From positions 310,001-374,000 of the forward strand of contig NZ_JASSUA010000001.1 of assembly GCF_030227115.1 (NCBI RefSeq): 64,000 nt of DNA. Reading direction: 5' to 3'. The notes below the pieces were generated by a model, which was not told the origin of the DNA, did no database searches, and saw nothing but the letters and a program-made list of their open reading frames with translations. This document shows, one piece after another, positions 1 to 8,128 of the stretch. The first letter of the stretch is position 1; every line of letters begins with the position of its first letter. The position numbers were made by a program, and so were the translations under genes. Source of the DNA: Marinobacter sp. SS13-12. GTDB lineage: Bacteria > Pseudomonadota > Gammaproteobacteria > Pseudomonadales > Oleiphilaceae.

Positions 1-24
1 ATTGTTGTGATCCCCTTATTCGGT
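1..24 (-). promoter_or_regulatory. Possible ribosome-binding site of a gene beginning just outside the left edge
   Basis: On the minus strand, after the surE-type stop codon, an AAGGGG purine run (positions 12-17) is followed within about ten bases by the window end, which reads AAT. A G in the next base would complete an ATG at good spacing. A co-transcribed downstream gene is therefore plausible. In many gammaproteobacteria surE is followed by pcm, but the identity here cannot be seen. Confidence 0.3.
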
Positions 25-804
25 TCAGTGAGCCGCCGAGGCGGCCAGATCAAAAACTTCGGTGCCACCGGGCAGAGGCTCCCGGTGGCGCAATGGCGTG
101 ATAGCAACGGCCTTGTCCCGCAGCACGCTGACGTCTTCATCAGGCGCCACAATGTGGCGGGAGCTGCGATCAAATCCCAGCCACCAGTACGGCAGGCTGC
201 GGGCATCCTGACCCGCCAGCAGGCGGGCGCGCTGGATCGAGCCGTTGGACTGCTTGCACCAGCGTGCCTGGCTGATTGCCGCCGCCTCGCAGGCCGGGAA
301 ATTCACATTCCAGGCGTAGCTCTGTCCAGGCTGCCACAATTGACGCACCACGGACTCTCCGAACGCCGAGACTGGTGACCAATCCACGCCCTCCCGACTC
401 AAAAAAGCCTGGCTCAGTGCTATGGCGGGTATGCCCATGTGCTCGGCACTCAGCACCGCACCCACGGTGCCGGAATACTGCACCGAGTCACTGATATTGG
501 CGCCGCAGTTCACTCCGGACAGCACCAGATCCGGCAGCGTCTCCCCGAACCACTGGGCCAGCGAGTACAGCACACAGTCCGCTGGCGTCCCGGAGACCGC
601 GTAACGCCTGTCGCCCTGCTCATACACCCGCAACGGATCATGGATGGAGATACTCTGGCCGGCACCACTGCGGTCGTGCTCCGGCGCCACCACCCAGACT
701 TCCTCGGCCAGATTACGGGCGATCTGCTCCAGCACCTTCAGACCCGGCGCGTTGATGCCGTCGTCGTTGGTGATCAGGATGCGCTTGACCATGGGCTCGT
801 TCAT
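25..804 (-). CDS. surE: 5'/3'-nucleotidase SurE
   Basis: SurE-family metal-dependent nucleotidase, a cytosolic phosphatase of nucleoside monophosphates. The N-terminus carries the family hallmark TNDDGINAPG, whose paired Asp residues bind the metal. SGTPADCV and the SGVNCGANISDSVQYSGTVGA segment forming the active-site pocket follow. The length of 259 aa is usual. The ATG overlaps the stop of the upstream kinase gene in an ATGA arrangement, which fixes the start and implies translational coupling. A start four codons later (MVKRIL) is the alternative. The usual truD-surE-pcm-rpoS neighbourhood is not visible upstream, so this may be a second surE paralogue tied to the catabolic group, not the stress-linked copy. 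Confidence 0.9.
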   Translation of the reverse strand: MNEPMVKRILITNDDGINAPGLKVLEQIARNLAEEVWVVAPEHDRSGAGQSISIHDPLRVYEQGDRRYAVSGTPADCVLYSLAQWFGETLPDLVLSGVNCGANISDSVQYSGTVGAVLSAEHMGIPAIALSQAFLSREGVDWSPVSAFGESVVRQLWQPGQSYAWNVNFPACEAAAISQARWCKQSNGSIQRARLLAGQDARSLPYWWLGFDRSSRHIVAPDEDVSVLRDKAVAITPLRHREPLPGGTEVFDLAASAAH

Positions 805-1865
805 GATCGCTCCCCCTCACTGGCAATCCGCCACCCGGCCTCGGCCAGCAAGCTGGCACGTTTACCAACCTGCAGGGCGTCGGCGTTGGCGGCGTTGCCC
901 TGCAACGCCCGGGCATAGACCCCCTGCACGATGGCCGCGAGCCGGAACAGCGAAAACGACAGGAATACATGCCAGTCGGCAATGCCGTCACGACCGCTCT
1001 TCTGACAGTACCGGGCGATGGTTTCCTGCTCGTCGGGAATGCCTAATGCTTCCAGATCTTCACCCTGCAGCCCGCGCATGCCTTCCATGTCCGACGGCAG
1101 GTGATACGGCAGGCAGTAATAGGCCAGATCCGCCAGCGGGTGCCCCAGCGTAGAAAGTTCCCAGTCCAGAATGGCGATAACTTCTGGCTTATCTGGAGCC
1201 AGCATCAGATTGCCAAAACGGTAGTCGCCGTGGGCGATGGCACACTCGTCGGTGGAAGGCAGGTTTTCCGGCAACCACTCCATGAGTTTATCCATGGCCG
1301 GCATGTCATCGGTCTTGGCCGCGAGGTACTGCTTGCTCCAACGAGCGACCTGACGTGCCACATAGCCCTCTGGACGGCCATAGTCCCCGAGCCCGACCTG
1401 ATTAACATCCACCGAGTGCAACGCGGCCAGGGTATCGATAGCCGACAAGTGAGCCGGCATTCGTTCCGAACGATCCAGTGCCCGAAGCGCCGGATGGCTG
1501 ACGATGCGACCTTCCAGATAATCCATGACGTAGAACGGCGTACCAATAACGCTGCTGTCTTCACAAAGGGCCCGAGTTATCGGCACCGGCACCTTGGTGT
1601 GTTCAGACAAAGCGCGCATGACTTTGTATTCCCGCTCGACCATATGAGCCGAAGGCAGGGTTTTCCCGGGCGGCTTTTTGCGCAGCACGTACTGGCCGCT
1701 ATCGGTGTTCAGCAGGAAGGTAGGATTGGACTGGCCGCCCTGGAACTGCTTGACCTCCATACGATCACCGAAATCCGGCAATGTTTCCTGGAGCCAAGCC
1801 AGCAGCTTGGACTCGTCGAACTTATGGGCTGGCAGGACGTCCACCAGTTCAGGGTTCATGCTCAT
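801..1865 (-). CDS. APH-family phosphotransferase, ACAD10-kinase type
   Basis: Protein-kinase-like fold phosphotransferase of the aminoglycoside-phosphotransferase family, in the subgroup found with acyl-CoA dehydrogenases. The nucleotide-binding segment GGQSNPTFLL and the RKKPPG lysine lie near residues 43-70. The catalytic loop HGDYRFGN and the metal-binding ILDWELSTLGHPLADLAYY region follow. In characterised relatives (LvaA of Pseudomonas putida, the ACAD10/11 kinase domains) the substrate is a 4-hydroxyacyl-CoA, which is phosphorylated before elimination. Here an ACAD10/11-type dehydrogenase lies about 1.1 kb upstream on the same strand, supporting that role and not antibiotic resistance. 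The start may be either of two ATGs six bases apart. The substrate is not known. Confidence 0.85.
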   Translation of the reverse strand: MSMNPELVDVLPAHKFDESKLLAWLQETLPDFGDRMEVKQFQGGQSNPTFLLNTDSGQYVLRKKPPGKTLPSAHMVEREYKVMRALSEHTKVPVPITRALCEDSSVIGTPFYVMDYLEGRIVSHPALRALDRSERMPAHLSAIDTLAALHSVDVNQVGLGDYGRPEGYVARQVARWSKQYLAAKTDDMPAMDKLMEWLPENLPSTDECAIAHGDYRFGNLMLAPDKPEVIAILDWELSTLGHPLADLAYYCLPYHLPSDMEGMRGLQGEDLEALGIPDEQETIARYCQKSGRDGIADWHVFLSFSLFRLAAIVQGVYARALQGNAANADALQVGKRASLLAEAGWRIASEGERS

Positions 1866-1919
1866 CTTTATAGTTGCCCTTCATTTATAGCGTGGCAGCC
1901 CGGTTATGGGGGCAGCGGC

Positions 1920-2012
1920 AGGTAGGTGGGGGTGTCTTTGTTCCGGGAAAAAGAACTCGCTGCGCTCAGACACCTTTGTTCCCTGCACAAAGACACCCCC
2001 ACCCACCTACCT
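1920..2012. repeat. Long imperfect inverted repeat in the SDR-kinase gap
   Basis: The arms at 1920-1940 and 1988-2012 are reverse complements apart from four extra bases in the right arm (GTGG repeated once more). They enclose a 47-base spacer. Transcribed from the minus strand this would form a long hairpin between the SDR stop and the kinase start. There is no T tract, so it is not a typical intrinsic terminator. It may be a dispersed intergenic element or an mRNA processing hairpin. Confidence 0.7.
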
Positions 2013-2038
2013 CGGCATACTTTCGGTGATGCCTCTTC

Positions 2039-2806
2039 TTAACAAATGGTTTCGCCGCCGTCGGCTACGATGACCTGGCCTGTGATATATGCGCTGGCTT
2101 TCGTCGACAGAAAGACAGCCAGGCCGGCAATGTCCACCGGCTCGCCAATTCGCCTGAGTGGGGTCTTGTCTTCGGCACGTTTGACGCGCACCGGATCTTC
2201 CCAAAGCGCCTTGGCAAAGTCAGTTTTGATCAGGCCGGGGGCGATGCTGTTGATACGGATGCCTTTCGGGCCCCATTCCACGGCCAGATTACGGGCCAGG
2301 GCTGCTTCTGCCGCCTTGGACACGCCGTAGGTACCAATGGTGGTGTTGCCACGGATACCGGCTATGCTGGACAGAAGAACAACTGCGCCTTCGCCTTTCT
2401 CAGCCATCTGCGGCAGCACCATATTGGTGAGCCAGAAGGTGCCTTTGACGTTGGTGTCCATGATCTTGTCCCAGGCGTCGTCGGTCATTTCGGCGGTGGT
2501 GCCGTACACCGGGTTGGTGGCGGCGTTACACACCAGAACATCGATGGTGCCCCAGGCTTCGTTGGTTTTGTTCACCAGGTTCTGCAGGTCGTCTTTCTTG
2601 CCTACGTGGCAAGGGATGGCGATGGCGTCGTAGCCCTGTGCTTTCAGCTCGTTGGCGACCTGCTCACAGGCGTCGGCCTTGCGGCTGGAGATCACCACTT
2701 TGGCGCCCAGTCGGGCCATTTCTTCGGCGATAGAACGGCCGATGCCTTTGGTGGAACCGGTGATCAGTGCGACTTTTCCAGTCATATCAAAAAGCGGATT
2801 AGTCAT
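2039..2806 (-). CDS. SDR-family NAD(P)-dependent oxidoreductase
   Basis: Classical short-chain dehydrogenase/reductase of 255 aa. It has the TGxxxGIG cofactor motif (TGSTKGIG, residues 16-23), NAG-type CNAATN, the catalytic Ser in SSIAG, and YGVSKAA supplying Tyr and Lys. IAPGLIKTDF and the C-terminal ITGQVIVADGG are typical of 3-hydroxyacyl or 3-oxoacyl reductases. It lies between the ACAD gene upstream and the kinase gene downstream on the same strand and is flanked on both sides by inverted repeats. A role in oxidising a hydroxyacyl-CoA intermediate is inferred from context. Confidence 0.88.
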   Translation of the reverse strand: MTNPLFDMTGKVALITGSTKGIGRSIAEEMARLGAKVVISSRKADACEQVANELKAQGYDAIAIPCHVGKKDDLQNLVNKTNEAWGTIDVLVCNAATNPVYGTTAEMTDDAWDKIMDTNVKGTFWLTNMVLPQMAEKGEGAVVLLSSIAGIRGNTTIGTYGVSKAAEAALARNLAVEWGPKGIRINSIAPGLIKTDFAKALWEDPVRVKRAEDKTPLRRIGEPVDIAGLAVFLSTKASAYITGQVIVADGGETIC

Positions 2807-2834
2807 GGTTCAATCCTCATGCTCAATGCTTGGG

Positions 2835-2942
2835 GAACGAACGGGGAGGAACCTGCCGGGACTGTGCAAAACATGGATGTTTTGCTCAAGCCTACAGGGA
2901 CGTATTCACGGCGTGTCCCGGCAGGTTCCTCCCCGTTCGTTC
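2835..2942. repeat. Perfect 28-bp inverted repeat enclosing a nested hairpin
   Basis: The arms 2835-2862 and 2915-2942 are exact 28-base reverse complements separated by 52 bases. Within the spacer, GCAAAACAT and ATGTTTTGC form a second perfect nested stem with a GG loop. The element occupies most of the gap between the ACAD and SDR genes. Size and symmetry fit a dispersed intergenic palindromic repeat or a small MITE-like unit. No transposase, target-site duplication or poly-T run was seen. Confidence 0.8.
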
Positions 2943-2971
2943 ATGCACCCGACGAATCGGGCCGAAAATCT

Positions 2972-4174
2972 TTAGCGATACTGACGAAGCTCGATCTTGG
3001 CAACAGCGTCCAGATGCACCTCATCCGGTCCGTCCGCCAGCCTCAGGGTCCGCACCTTGGCCCAGGCTTCGGCCAGGAAGGTGTCCTGGGACACACCGGC
3101 ACCACCGTGAACCTGAATGGCACGATCCAGCACCTTCAACGCCATACTCGGCGCAATCACCTTGATCATCGCAATTTCCTGACGGGCCACCTTGTTACCG
3201 ACGGTGTCCATCATGTGTGCCGCCTTCAGAGTCAGCAGCCGCGCCTGTTCAATCTCGATCCGACTGCGGGCAATGTCCTTGCGGATGGAATCAAAGCCGG
3301 ACAGCGGCTTGCCAAAGGCTTCACGGGCATTTGCGCGCTTACACATCAGCTCCAGCGCGCGTTCCGCCACACCAATGGTGCGCATACAGTGGTGGATACG
3401 GCCCGGCCCCAGGCGACCCTGGGCGATTTCGAAACCACGACCCTCACCCAGCAAGATGTTGTCCACAGGCACCCGCACATTCTCGTAATGGATTTCCGCA
3501 TGGCCGTGAGGCGCATGGTCATAACCGAATACGGTCAACGAACGAATCATTTTCACGCCGGGCGTATCCAGGGGCACCAGAATCATCGACTGCTGCTGAT
3601 GCTTCTCCGCATCCGGATCCGTCTTCCCCATCACGATCGCAATTTTCGAAGTGGTGGTCATGGCGCCTGAAGACCACCACTTTTTGCCATTGATCACGTA
3701 CTCATCACCATCACGGCGGATTTCACAGGCAATATTGGTAGCATCCGAAGAGGCCACATCCGGCTCGGTCATCGAGAAGCAGGATCGGATTTCGCCGTCG
3801 AGCAGGGGCTTCAGCCACTTGTCCTGCTGCTCTTTATTGCCATAGCGGGCGATGGTTTCCATGTTGCCGGTGTCCGGTGCGGAGCAGTTGAACACTTCCG
3901 GCGCCATGGCGGAGCGCCCCATCACTTCACACAGATGGGCGTATTCGTAGTTGGTCAGGCCGGCACCGAATTCGCTTTCCGGCAGGAACAGGTTCCAAAG
4001 GCCCGCGGCCCTGGCCTTGACCTTCAGCTCCTCGATGATCGGTACCGGAGCCCAGCGGTTTTCCGCCTGCTCGATCTGTTCATGATGCTTGTGCTCATTC
4101 GGGTAGATATGAGCGTCCATGAATTCGTGGAGTTGCGCCTGCAGTTCTTTGGCTTTGTCAGACAGCTCAAACAT
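2972..4174 (-). CDS. Acyl-CoA dehydrogenase, ACAD10/11 type
   Basis: FAD-dependent acyl-CoA dehydrogenase of 400 aa with the N-terminal helical, central beta and C-terminal helical layout. [14 protein letters not shown] contacts FAD and substrate. The WWSSGA stretch, [18 protein letters not shown] and [17 protein letters not shown] flavin-binding segments follow. The C-terminal ADGPDEVH is typical of the ACAD10/11 subgroup. With the APH-type kinase of the same strand it resembles the two-enzyme route in which a phosphorylated 4-hydroxyacyl-CoA loses phosphate to give an enoyl-CoA. Electron transfer would be through ETF, not encoded here. Confidence 0.92.
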   Translation of the reverse strand: MFELSDKAKELQAQLHEFMDAHIYPNEHKHHEQIEQAENRWAPVPIIEELKVKARAAGLWNLFLPESEFGAGLTNYEYAHLCEVMGRSAMAPEVFNCSAPDTGNMETIARYGNKEQQDKWLKPLLDGEIRSCFSMTEPDVASSDATNIACEIRRDGDEYVINGKKWWSSGAMTTTSKIAIVMGKTDPDAEKHQQQSMILVPLDTPGVKMIRSLTVFGYDHAPHGHAEIHYENVRVPVDNILLGEGRGFEIAQGRLGPGRIHHCMRTIGVAERALELMCKRANAREAFGKPLSGFDSIRKDIARSRIEIEQARLLTLKAAHMMDTVGNKVARQEIAMIKVIAPSMALKVLDRAIQVHGGAGVSQDTFLAEAWAKVRTLRLADGPDEVHLDAVAKIELRQYR

Positions 4175-4245
4175 GTCCGGTACCTCGTTGGTTGATAATC
4201 ATTGGCCGGTGGTCAGAACCGGCGTGTCTCTTGTTGTTAATATAG

Positions 4246-4686
4246 TCAGATCGGTACACCTTCCGGTGTTGCGCTGCCGGAACGGATGCGAAATGTACCC
4301 TCGGCGATGGCCAGCAGGTTGCCCTGATCATCATGGACTTCGCCGGTGCTGTTGAATATGCGGGTGCCGCCGGCGCGCTTGCGGCCAGTGACCCTTATGG
4401 TTCCACCGGAACACTGGCCGGTGAAAGTGGTGGTCAGGGTCAGGGTGATGGCCTTGCGCATCCGACCGGGATAAGGGCAGTGGGTGCCCGCCTGGGCCAG
4501 CACAATGTCCAGCAGGGAGGTAAGCACACCGCCGTGGATCACTCCGCCCAGGTTCAGGTGCCGGGATTGCAGCTCCAGTTCCAGCACCGCTTCGTTCTCT
4601 TCCCAGGACACCTGACGATAACCCAGCAGGCTGTGAAAGCCCGGCAGGTCTTTTCCATCGGCAAACAGAGGTTCTTGCTCACTCAT
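4246..4686 (-). CDS. PaaI-family hotdog thioesterase
   Basis: Small hotdog-fold acyl-CoA thioesterase of 146 aa. LNLGGVIHGGVLTSLLDIVLAQAG contains the HGG motif and the aspartate expected in PaaI-type enzymes, and ITLTLTTTFTGQ forms the later strand. It hydrolyses acyl- or aryl-CoA esters and may release CoA from dead-end intermediates. Its ATG overlaps the stop codon of the upstream SDR gene by one base (TAATG), showing translational coupling. The substrate cannot be deduced. Confidence 0.87.
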   Translation of the reverse strand: MSEQEPLFADGKDLPGFHSLLGYRQVSWEENEAVLELELQSRHLNLGGVIHGGVLTSLLDIVLAQAGTHCPYPGRMRKAITLTLTTTFTGQCSGGTIRVTGRKRAGGTRIFNSTGEVHDDQGNLLAIAEGTFRIRSGSATPEGVPI

Positions 4687-5480
4687 TACACTTTCATTCC
4701 TGGCAGGTTCAGGGACGCGGTATTGCCGCCGTCCACGGGTAAGGCCTGGCCGGTGATATAGCTGGCATCGTCGCTGGCCAGAAACAGGATCGCCGCAGCA
4801 ATCTCTTCCGGTGCGCCATATCGACGCAACTCACACCGTGAACCGAGCTTGTGGGCCTTTTCATGGGTGCGGGCGTAGTCGAACACGGCCTGGGTCATTC
4901 CGGTTTCCACCAGTCCCGGGCACACCGCGTTCACCCGCACGTTATCGTTGCCAAGGTCACAGGCGGCAGTCATGGTGAGGTTGATCACACCGGCCTTGGA
5001 CGCACTGTAGGCATTACCGCCGGCACCGGAACGAATGCCGGCCACGGAAGCCGTGTTCACGATCGAGCCCAGTTTGCGGGCCTTCATGTGGGGTGCCACA
5101 TGCTTGATGAAGAGCATGGTGCCGATCAGGTTCACTGACAGCACTTTTTCCCATTCTTCCCGGTCGTTGCCGGTGATATCCGGATGACCATTGCCCGTAC
5201 TGGCGATGCCGGCGATGTTGCAGAGCACGTCAATCTTGCCGAAAGTCCTGGCGGCTTCATCCACCAGCGCTTTAACCTGGGACTCATCAGCCACGTCGGC
5301 AATCCGTCGCAGGGCCTGCGCGCCCTCCGGCAACAGGCTTTCGGTATCCAGCAGGCCGGCCTCGGAGCGATCAACCATCATCACCCTCGCGCCCTCACGG
5401 GCCAGACGCACGGCGGTAGCCCTGCCAATGCCGCTGCCGGCTCCGGTGACTATGGCTGCCCGGTTGTCGAAACGCCCCAT
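4686..5480 (-). CDS. SDR-family oxidoreductase
   Basis: Second short-chain dehydrogenase (264 aa) of the group. TGAGSGIGRA near residue 13 binds NAD(P), DVAD supplies the adenine contact, CNIAG follows, the catalytic Ser is in TASVAG, and YSASKAG supplies Tyr and Lys. The C-terminus ends ITGQALPVDGG. It is the first gene of the minus-strand group and is divergent from the acyl-CoA synthetase gene, with 139 bp between them that should hold both promoters. It is coupled by a one-base overlap to the thioesterase gene. Oxidation of a hydroxyacyl-CoA is inferred from neighbours. Confidence 0.87.
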   Translation of the reverse strand: MGRFDNRAAIVTGAGSGIGRATAVRLAREGARVMMVDRSEAGLLDTESLLPEGAQALRRIADVADESQVKALVDEAARTFGKIDVLCNIAGIASTGNGHPDITGNDREEWEKVLSVNLIGTMLFIKHVAPHMKARKLGSIVNTASVAGIRSGAGGNAYSASKAGVINLTMTAACDLGNDNVRVNAVCPGLVETGMTQAVFDYARTHEKAHKLGSRCELRRYGAPEEIAAAILFLASDDASYITGQALPVDGGNTASLNLPGMKV

Positions 5481-5619
5481 GCCGATGCTCCTTGTTGTGG
5501 TTTATTCGCGTCGTCACAAAATCACTTCGAGGTAATTTGTCACGCCTTCCGGTTTTGAGTCAATATAAACGAAAGTAAATTTCACTAGATAAAACACAAT
5601 AACACCGAGAGGCCGAAAA

Positions 5620-7215
5620 ATGGAAAGCTTGATGCAAATGCCCGTGCACGCGCCGGTGGATCCCGAAGAAACCATGGAGGCGATCGGCGAGCGCATTCAG
5701 AGTCTGGCTGCGGAGCGCCCCCACCAAACCGCGCTTATCGACGATCACGACAGCGTCAGCTGGCGCGAACTGGTGAGCCTCGCCAACTGCATTGCCAACC
5801 GGCTGCGCGCGGAGGGCCTGAAGGAAGGGGATACCGTGGCACTGCTGTCGGAGAACCGGATTGATGCCGTGGCTCTTTACCTGGGCACGCTCGTTGCCGG
5901 CGGCTGCATGGTGCCGTTATCAGGCATGGCCAGTGAGGACAGCCTGGCGCTGATGATCAACGACTGCGCAGCCCGCTTTGTGTTTGTGTCAGAAAAGAAC
6001 CTGCCGTTGCTGGACGCCATGACGGGCAAGCTGGACAACCTTACCCGGGAAAGTTGCATCGGTCTGGGCACAGACGACGGTGGCCCGCTGACCAACCTGA
6101 CCCAGTGGCTCGGAAACATCGGCTCCGAGGCACACCCGGCAAAGGTGACCCTGGATCATCCGTTCAACATCATCTACAGCTCCGGCACCACCGGAACCCC
6201 CAAGGGCATCCTCCACGATTACCGCTTCCGCCAGCGCCAGATGGTGCGCATGAGCCGCTTCGGGCTGGATGGCAACGCGGTGAATCTGGTATCCACACCG
6301 TTGTATTCCAACACCACCCTGGTGTCGATGTTGCCGACGCTGTTCTATGGCGGCACCCTGATCCTGATGGCCCGCTTCGATGCCCGGCGCTTTCTGGAGC
6401 TGGCCGAGCACCACCGTGTTACCCACGCCATGCTGGTGCCGGTGCAGTACCAGCGTATTCTGGCGGACCCCGAATTCGACCGTTTCGACCTGTCCTCTTT
6501 CCAGCTCAAGCTGTGCACCAGCGCCCCACTGCGCGCCGAGGTCATCCGCGACGCCATGGCCCGCTGGCCCGGCAACATCCGTGAAGTCTACGGCCTCACC
6601 GAAGGCGGCATTTCCACCTGCCTGGACTGTGCCGCCCACCCCGATAAATGGGATTCCGTGGGGGTACCGACCGAGGGCGCCGAGGTGCGGGTAATCGACG
6701 AACAGGGCAACGAGCTGCCAAGGGGAGAAACCGGAGAAATCGTGGGCCGCGCCATTTCCATGATGCGCGGTTACGTCAACCGCGACGACCAGACCCGCGA
6801 GATGCTCTGGACCAGCGCAGAGGGCCTGGTGTTCTATCGCAGCGGAGATATGGGCCGGGTCGACGAGGACGGCTTCGTCTACATTCTCGACCGTCGCAAG
6901 GACATGATCATCTCCGGCGGCTTCAATATCTATGCCGTGGATTTGGAGAACGTACTACTGGCACACCCGGCAGTGGCCGATGCCGCTGTCATCGGGATTC
7001 CCAGCGAGCAGTGGGGCGAAACGCCATTGGGGCTGGTGGTGCTTGACCCCGGCAGTAAAGGCAGTGAACCAAGCGAGGCTGAGCTGCTGGACTGGGCCAA
7101 CGACCAGTTGGGCAAGGCCCAGCGCCTGGCCGCCATTGAGTTCCGCCCGGATCTGCCCCGCTCCGCCATCGGCAAAGTGTTGAAACGGGAGCTGCGGGCG
7201 CCTTACTGGTCCTGA
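5620..7215 (+). CDS. Class I adenylate-forming acyl-CoA synthetase
   Basis: AMP-binding acid:CoA ligase of 531 aa, which activates a carboxylic acid to acyl-AMP and then to the CoA thioester. The P-loop SSGTTGTPKG is at about residues 187-196. The VYGLTEGG adenine motif, the SGDMGRVDEDGF hinge Asp, RRKDMIISGGFNIY and the C-terminal Lys in SAIGKVLKREL are all present. A GAGAGG ribosome-binding site precedes the ATG. It is divergent from the SDR operon and probably provides the entry step for the substrate imported by the adjacent TRAP system. The substrate (aromatic, branched or medium-chain acid) is not resolved. Confidence 0.9.
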   Translation: MESLMQMPVHAPVDPEETMEAIGERIQSLAAERPHQTALIDDHDSVSWRELVSLANCIANRLRAEGLKEGDTVALLSENRIDAVALYLGTLVAGGCMVPLSGMASEDSLALMINDCAARFVFVSEKNLPLLDAMTGKLDNLTRESCIGLGTDDGGPLTNLTQWLGNIGSEAHPAKVTLDHPFNIIYSSGTTGTPKGILHDYRFRQRQMVRMSRFGLDGNAVNLVSTPLYSNTTLVSMLPTLFYGGTLILMARFDARRFLELAEHHRVTHAMLVPVQYQRILADPEFDRFDLSSFQLKLCTSAPLRAEVIRDAMARWPGNIREVYGLTEGGISTCLDCAAHPDKWDSVGVPTEGAEVRVIDEQGNELPRGETGEIVGRAISMMRGYVNRDDQTREMLWTSAEGLVFYRSGDMGRVDEDGFVYILDRRKDMIISGGFNIYAVDLENVLLAHPAVADAAVIGIPSEQWGETPLGLVVLDPGSKGSEPSEAELLDWANDQLGKAQRLAAIEFRPDLPRSAIGKVLKRELRAPYWS

Positions 7216-7216
7216 G

Positions 7217-7957
7217 CTAGCGCTTGCCCATCCTGGCCAATGCAGCCCGACATTCTTCGGAACGCAGGCGCTCGCTGAACACCGGGCGCTCGCGTTCCAG
7301 GGCGTCCCTGATCATTTCCCGCCAGGGCGCCTTTATAAGCCTCTTGCTGGCGATCAGCGCGTCCCGGGGCTTGGCAGACAGCCGCTCAGCCTGCACCAGG
7401 GCCTGAGCGACCGCCTGTCCGTCCTCCACCATGCGGCTGACCAGGCCGCACTCCCGGGCTTCCTCACCGTTCAGGGTATCGCCCATCAGCAACAGATCCG
7501 CGCTACGTCGCGCCCCCAGGTGCAACGGCATGGTCACTGTGGAAGCTGCCTCTGGCACCAGTCCGAGATCCACAAAGGCGGTCTTGAAACGGGTGGAACG
7601 TCCGGCAATCACCGAATCGCAATGCAGCAGCAGGGTGGTACCGATGCCGATGGCCAGCCCCTCCACCGCTGCAATGACAGGCGTGTCGCAATTGATCAGG
7701 GTTTCGATGAACGCCAGCCCGGCTGAGGGTGCGGGATGCGCGTCAGTCGCCCTGGCACGGAAATCGTCCAGGTCGTTGCCTGCAGTGAACACGCCCCCTT
7801 CGCCACTGAGCACAATGGCGTTAACGCCCGTGTCGGCGGCGGCCCTGACGATCTCATCCGATAACTGCTGATACATGGCCCGGGTGAGAGCGTTTTTCTT
7901 TTCTGCGCGCGAGATGACGAGATGGACATGTCCGGCTTCACGTTTAGCAATTATCAC
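7217..7957 (-). CDS. Enoyl-CoA hydratase/isomerase family protein
   Basis: Crotonase-fold protein of 246 aa. The oxyanion-hole segments SGEGGVFTAGNDL (about residues 50-62) and EGLAIGIGTTLLLHCD are clear. LGLVPEAASTVTMPLHLG carries a glutamate at the usual catalytic position. Crotonases hydrate or isomerise enoyl-CoAs, consistent with handling the product of the dehydrogenase in this cluster. The gene converges on the acyl-CoA synthetase with a single intervening base, leaving no room for a separate terminator. Confidence 0.88.
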   Translation of the reverse strand: MIIAKREAGHVHLVISRAEKKNALTRAMYQQLSDEIVRAAADTGVNAIVLSGEGGVFTAGNDLDDFRARATDAHPAPSAGLAFIETLINCDTPVIAAVEGLAIGIGTTLLLHCDSVIAGRSTRFKTAFVDLGLVPEAASTVTMPLHLGARRSADLLLMGDTLNGEEARECGLVSRMVEDGQAVAQALVQAERLSAKPRDALIASKRLIKAPWREMIRDALERERPVFSERLRSEECRAALARMGKR

Positions 7958-8128
7958 TATACTTACCCCTGTGATCTGAAGATCGGTAACAGAATATCCA
8001 CTTCTATCCTATTGCAAAACGCAAAGTGTGTGATAGATTCAGGTACACGGATTCATTCTGCAGTCAGTTGTTCTGCAGAGCGAAACTAAGTACGGGACGA
8101 TTAACACAATAATGATCGAGGTCCAACA

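Noticed and set aside
801..1865. Aminoglycoside-resistance gene
   Set aside because: The fold is APH-like, but the subgroup and its acyl-CoA dehydrogenase neighbour point to acyl-CoA metabolism.
2606..3670. 354-codon open frame on the plus strand
   Set aside because: It runs antisense through the SDR and ACAD genes, has no family resemblance and low-complexity Gly/His/Arg composition, typical of GC-rich shadow frames.
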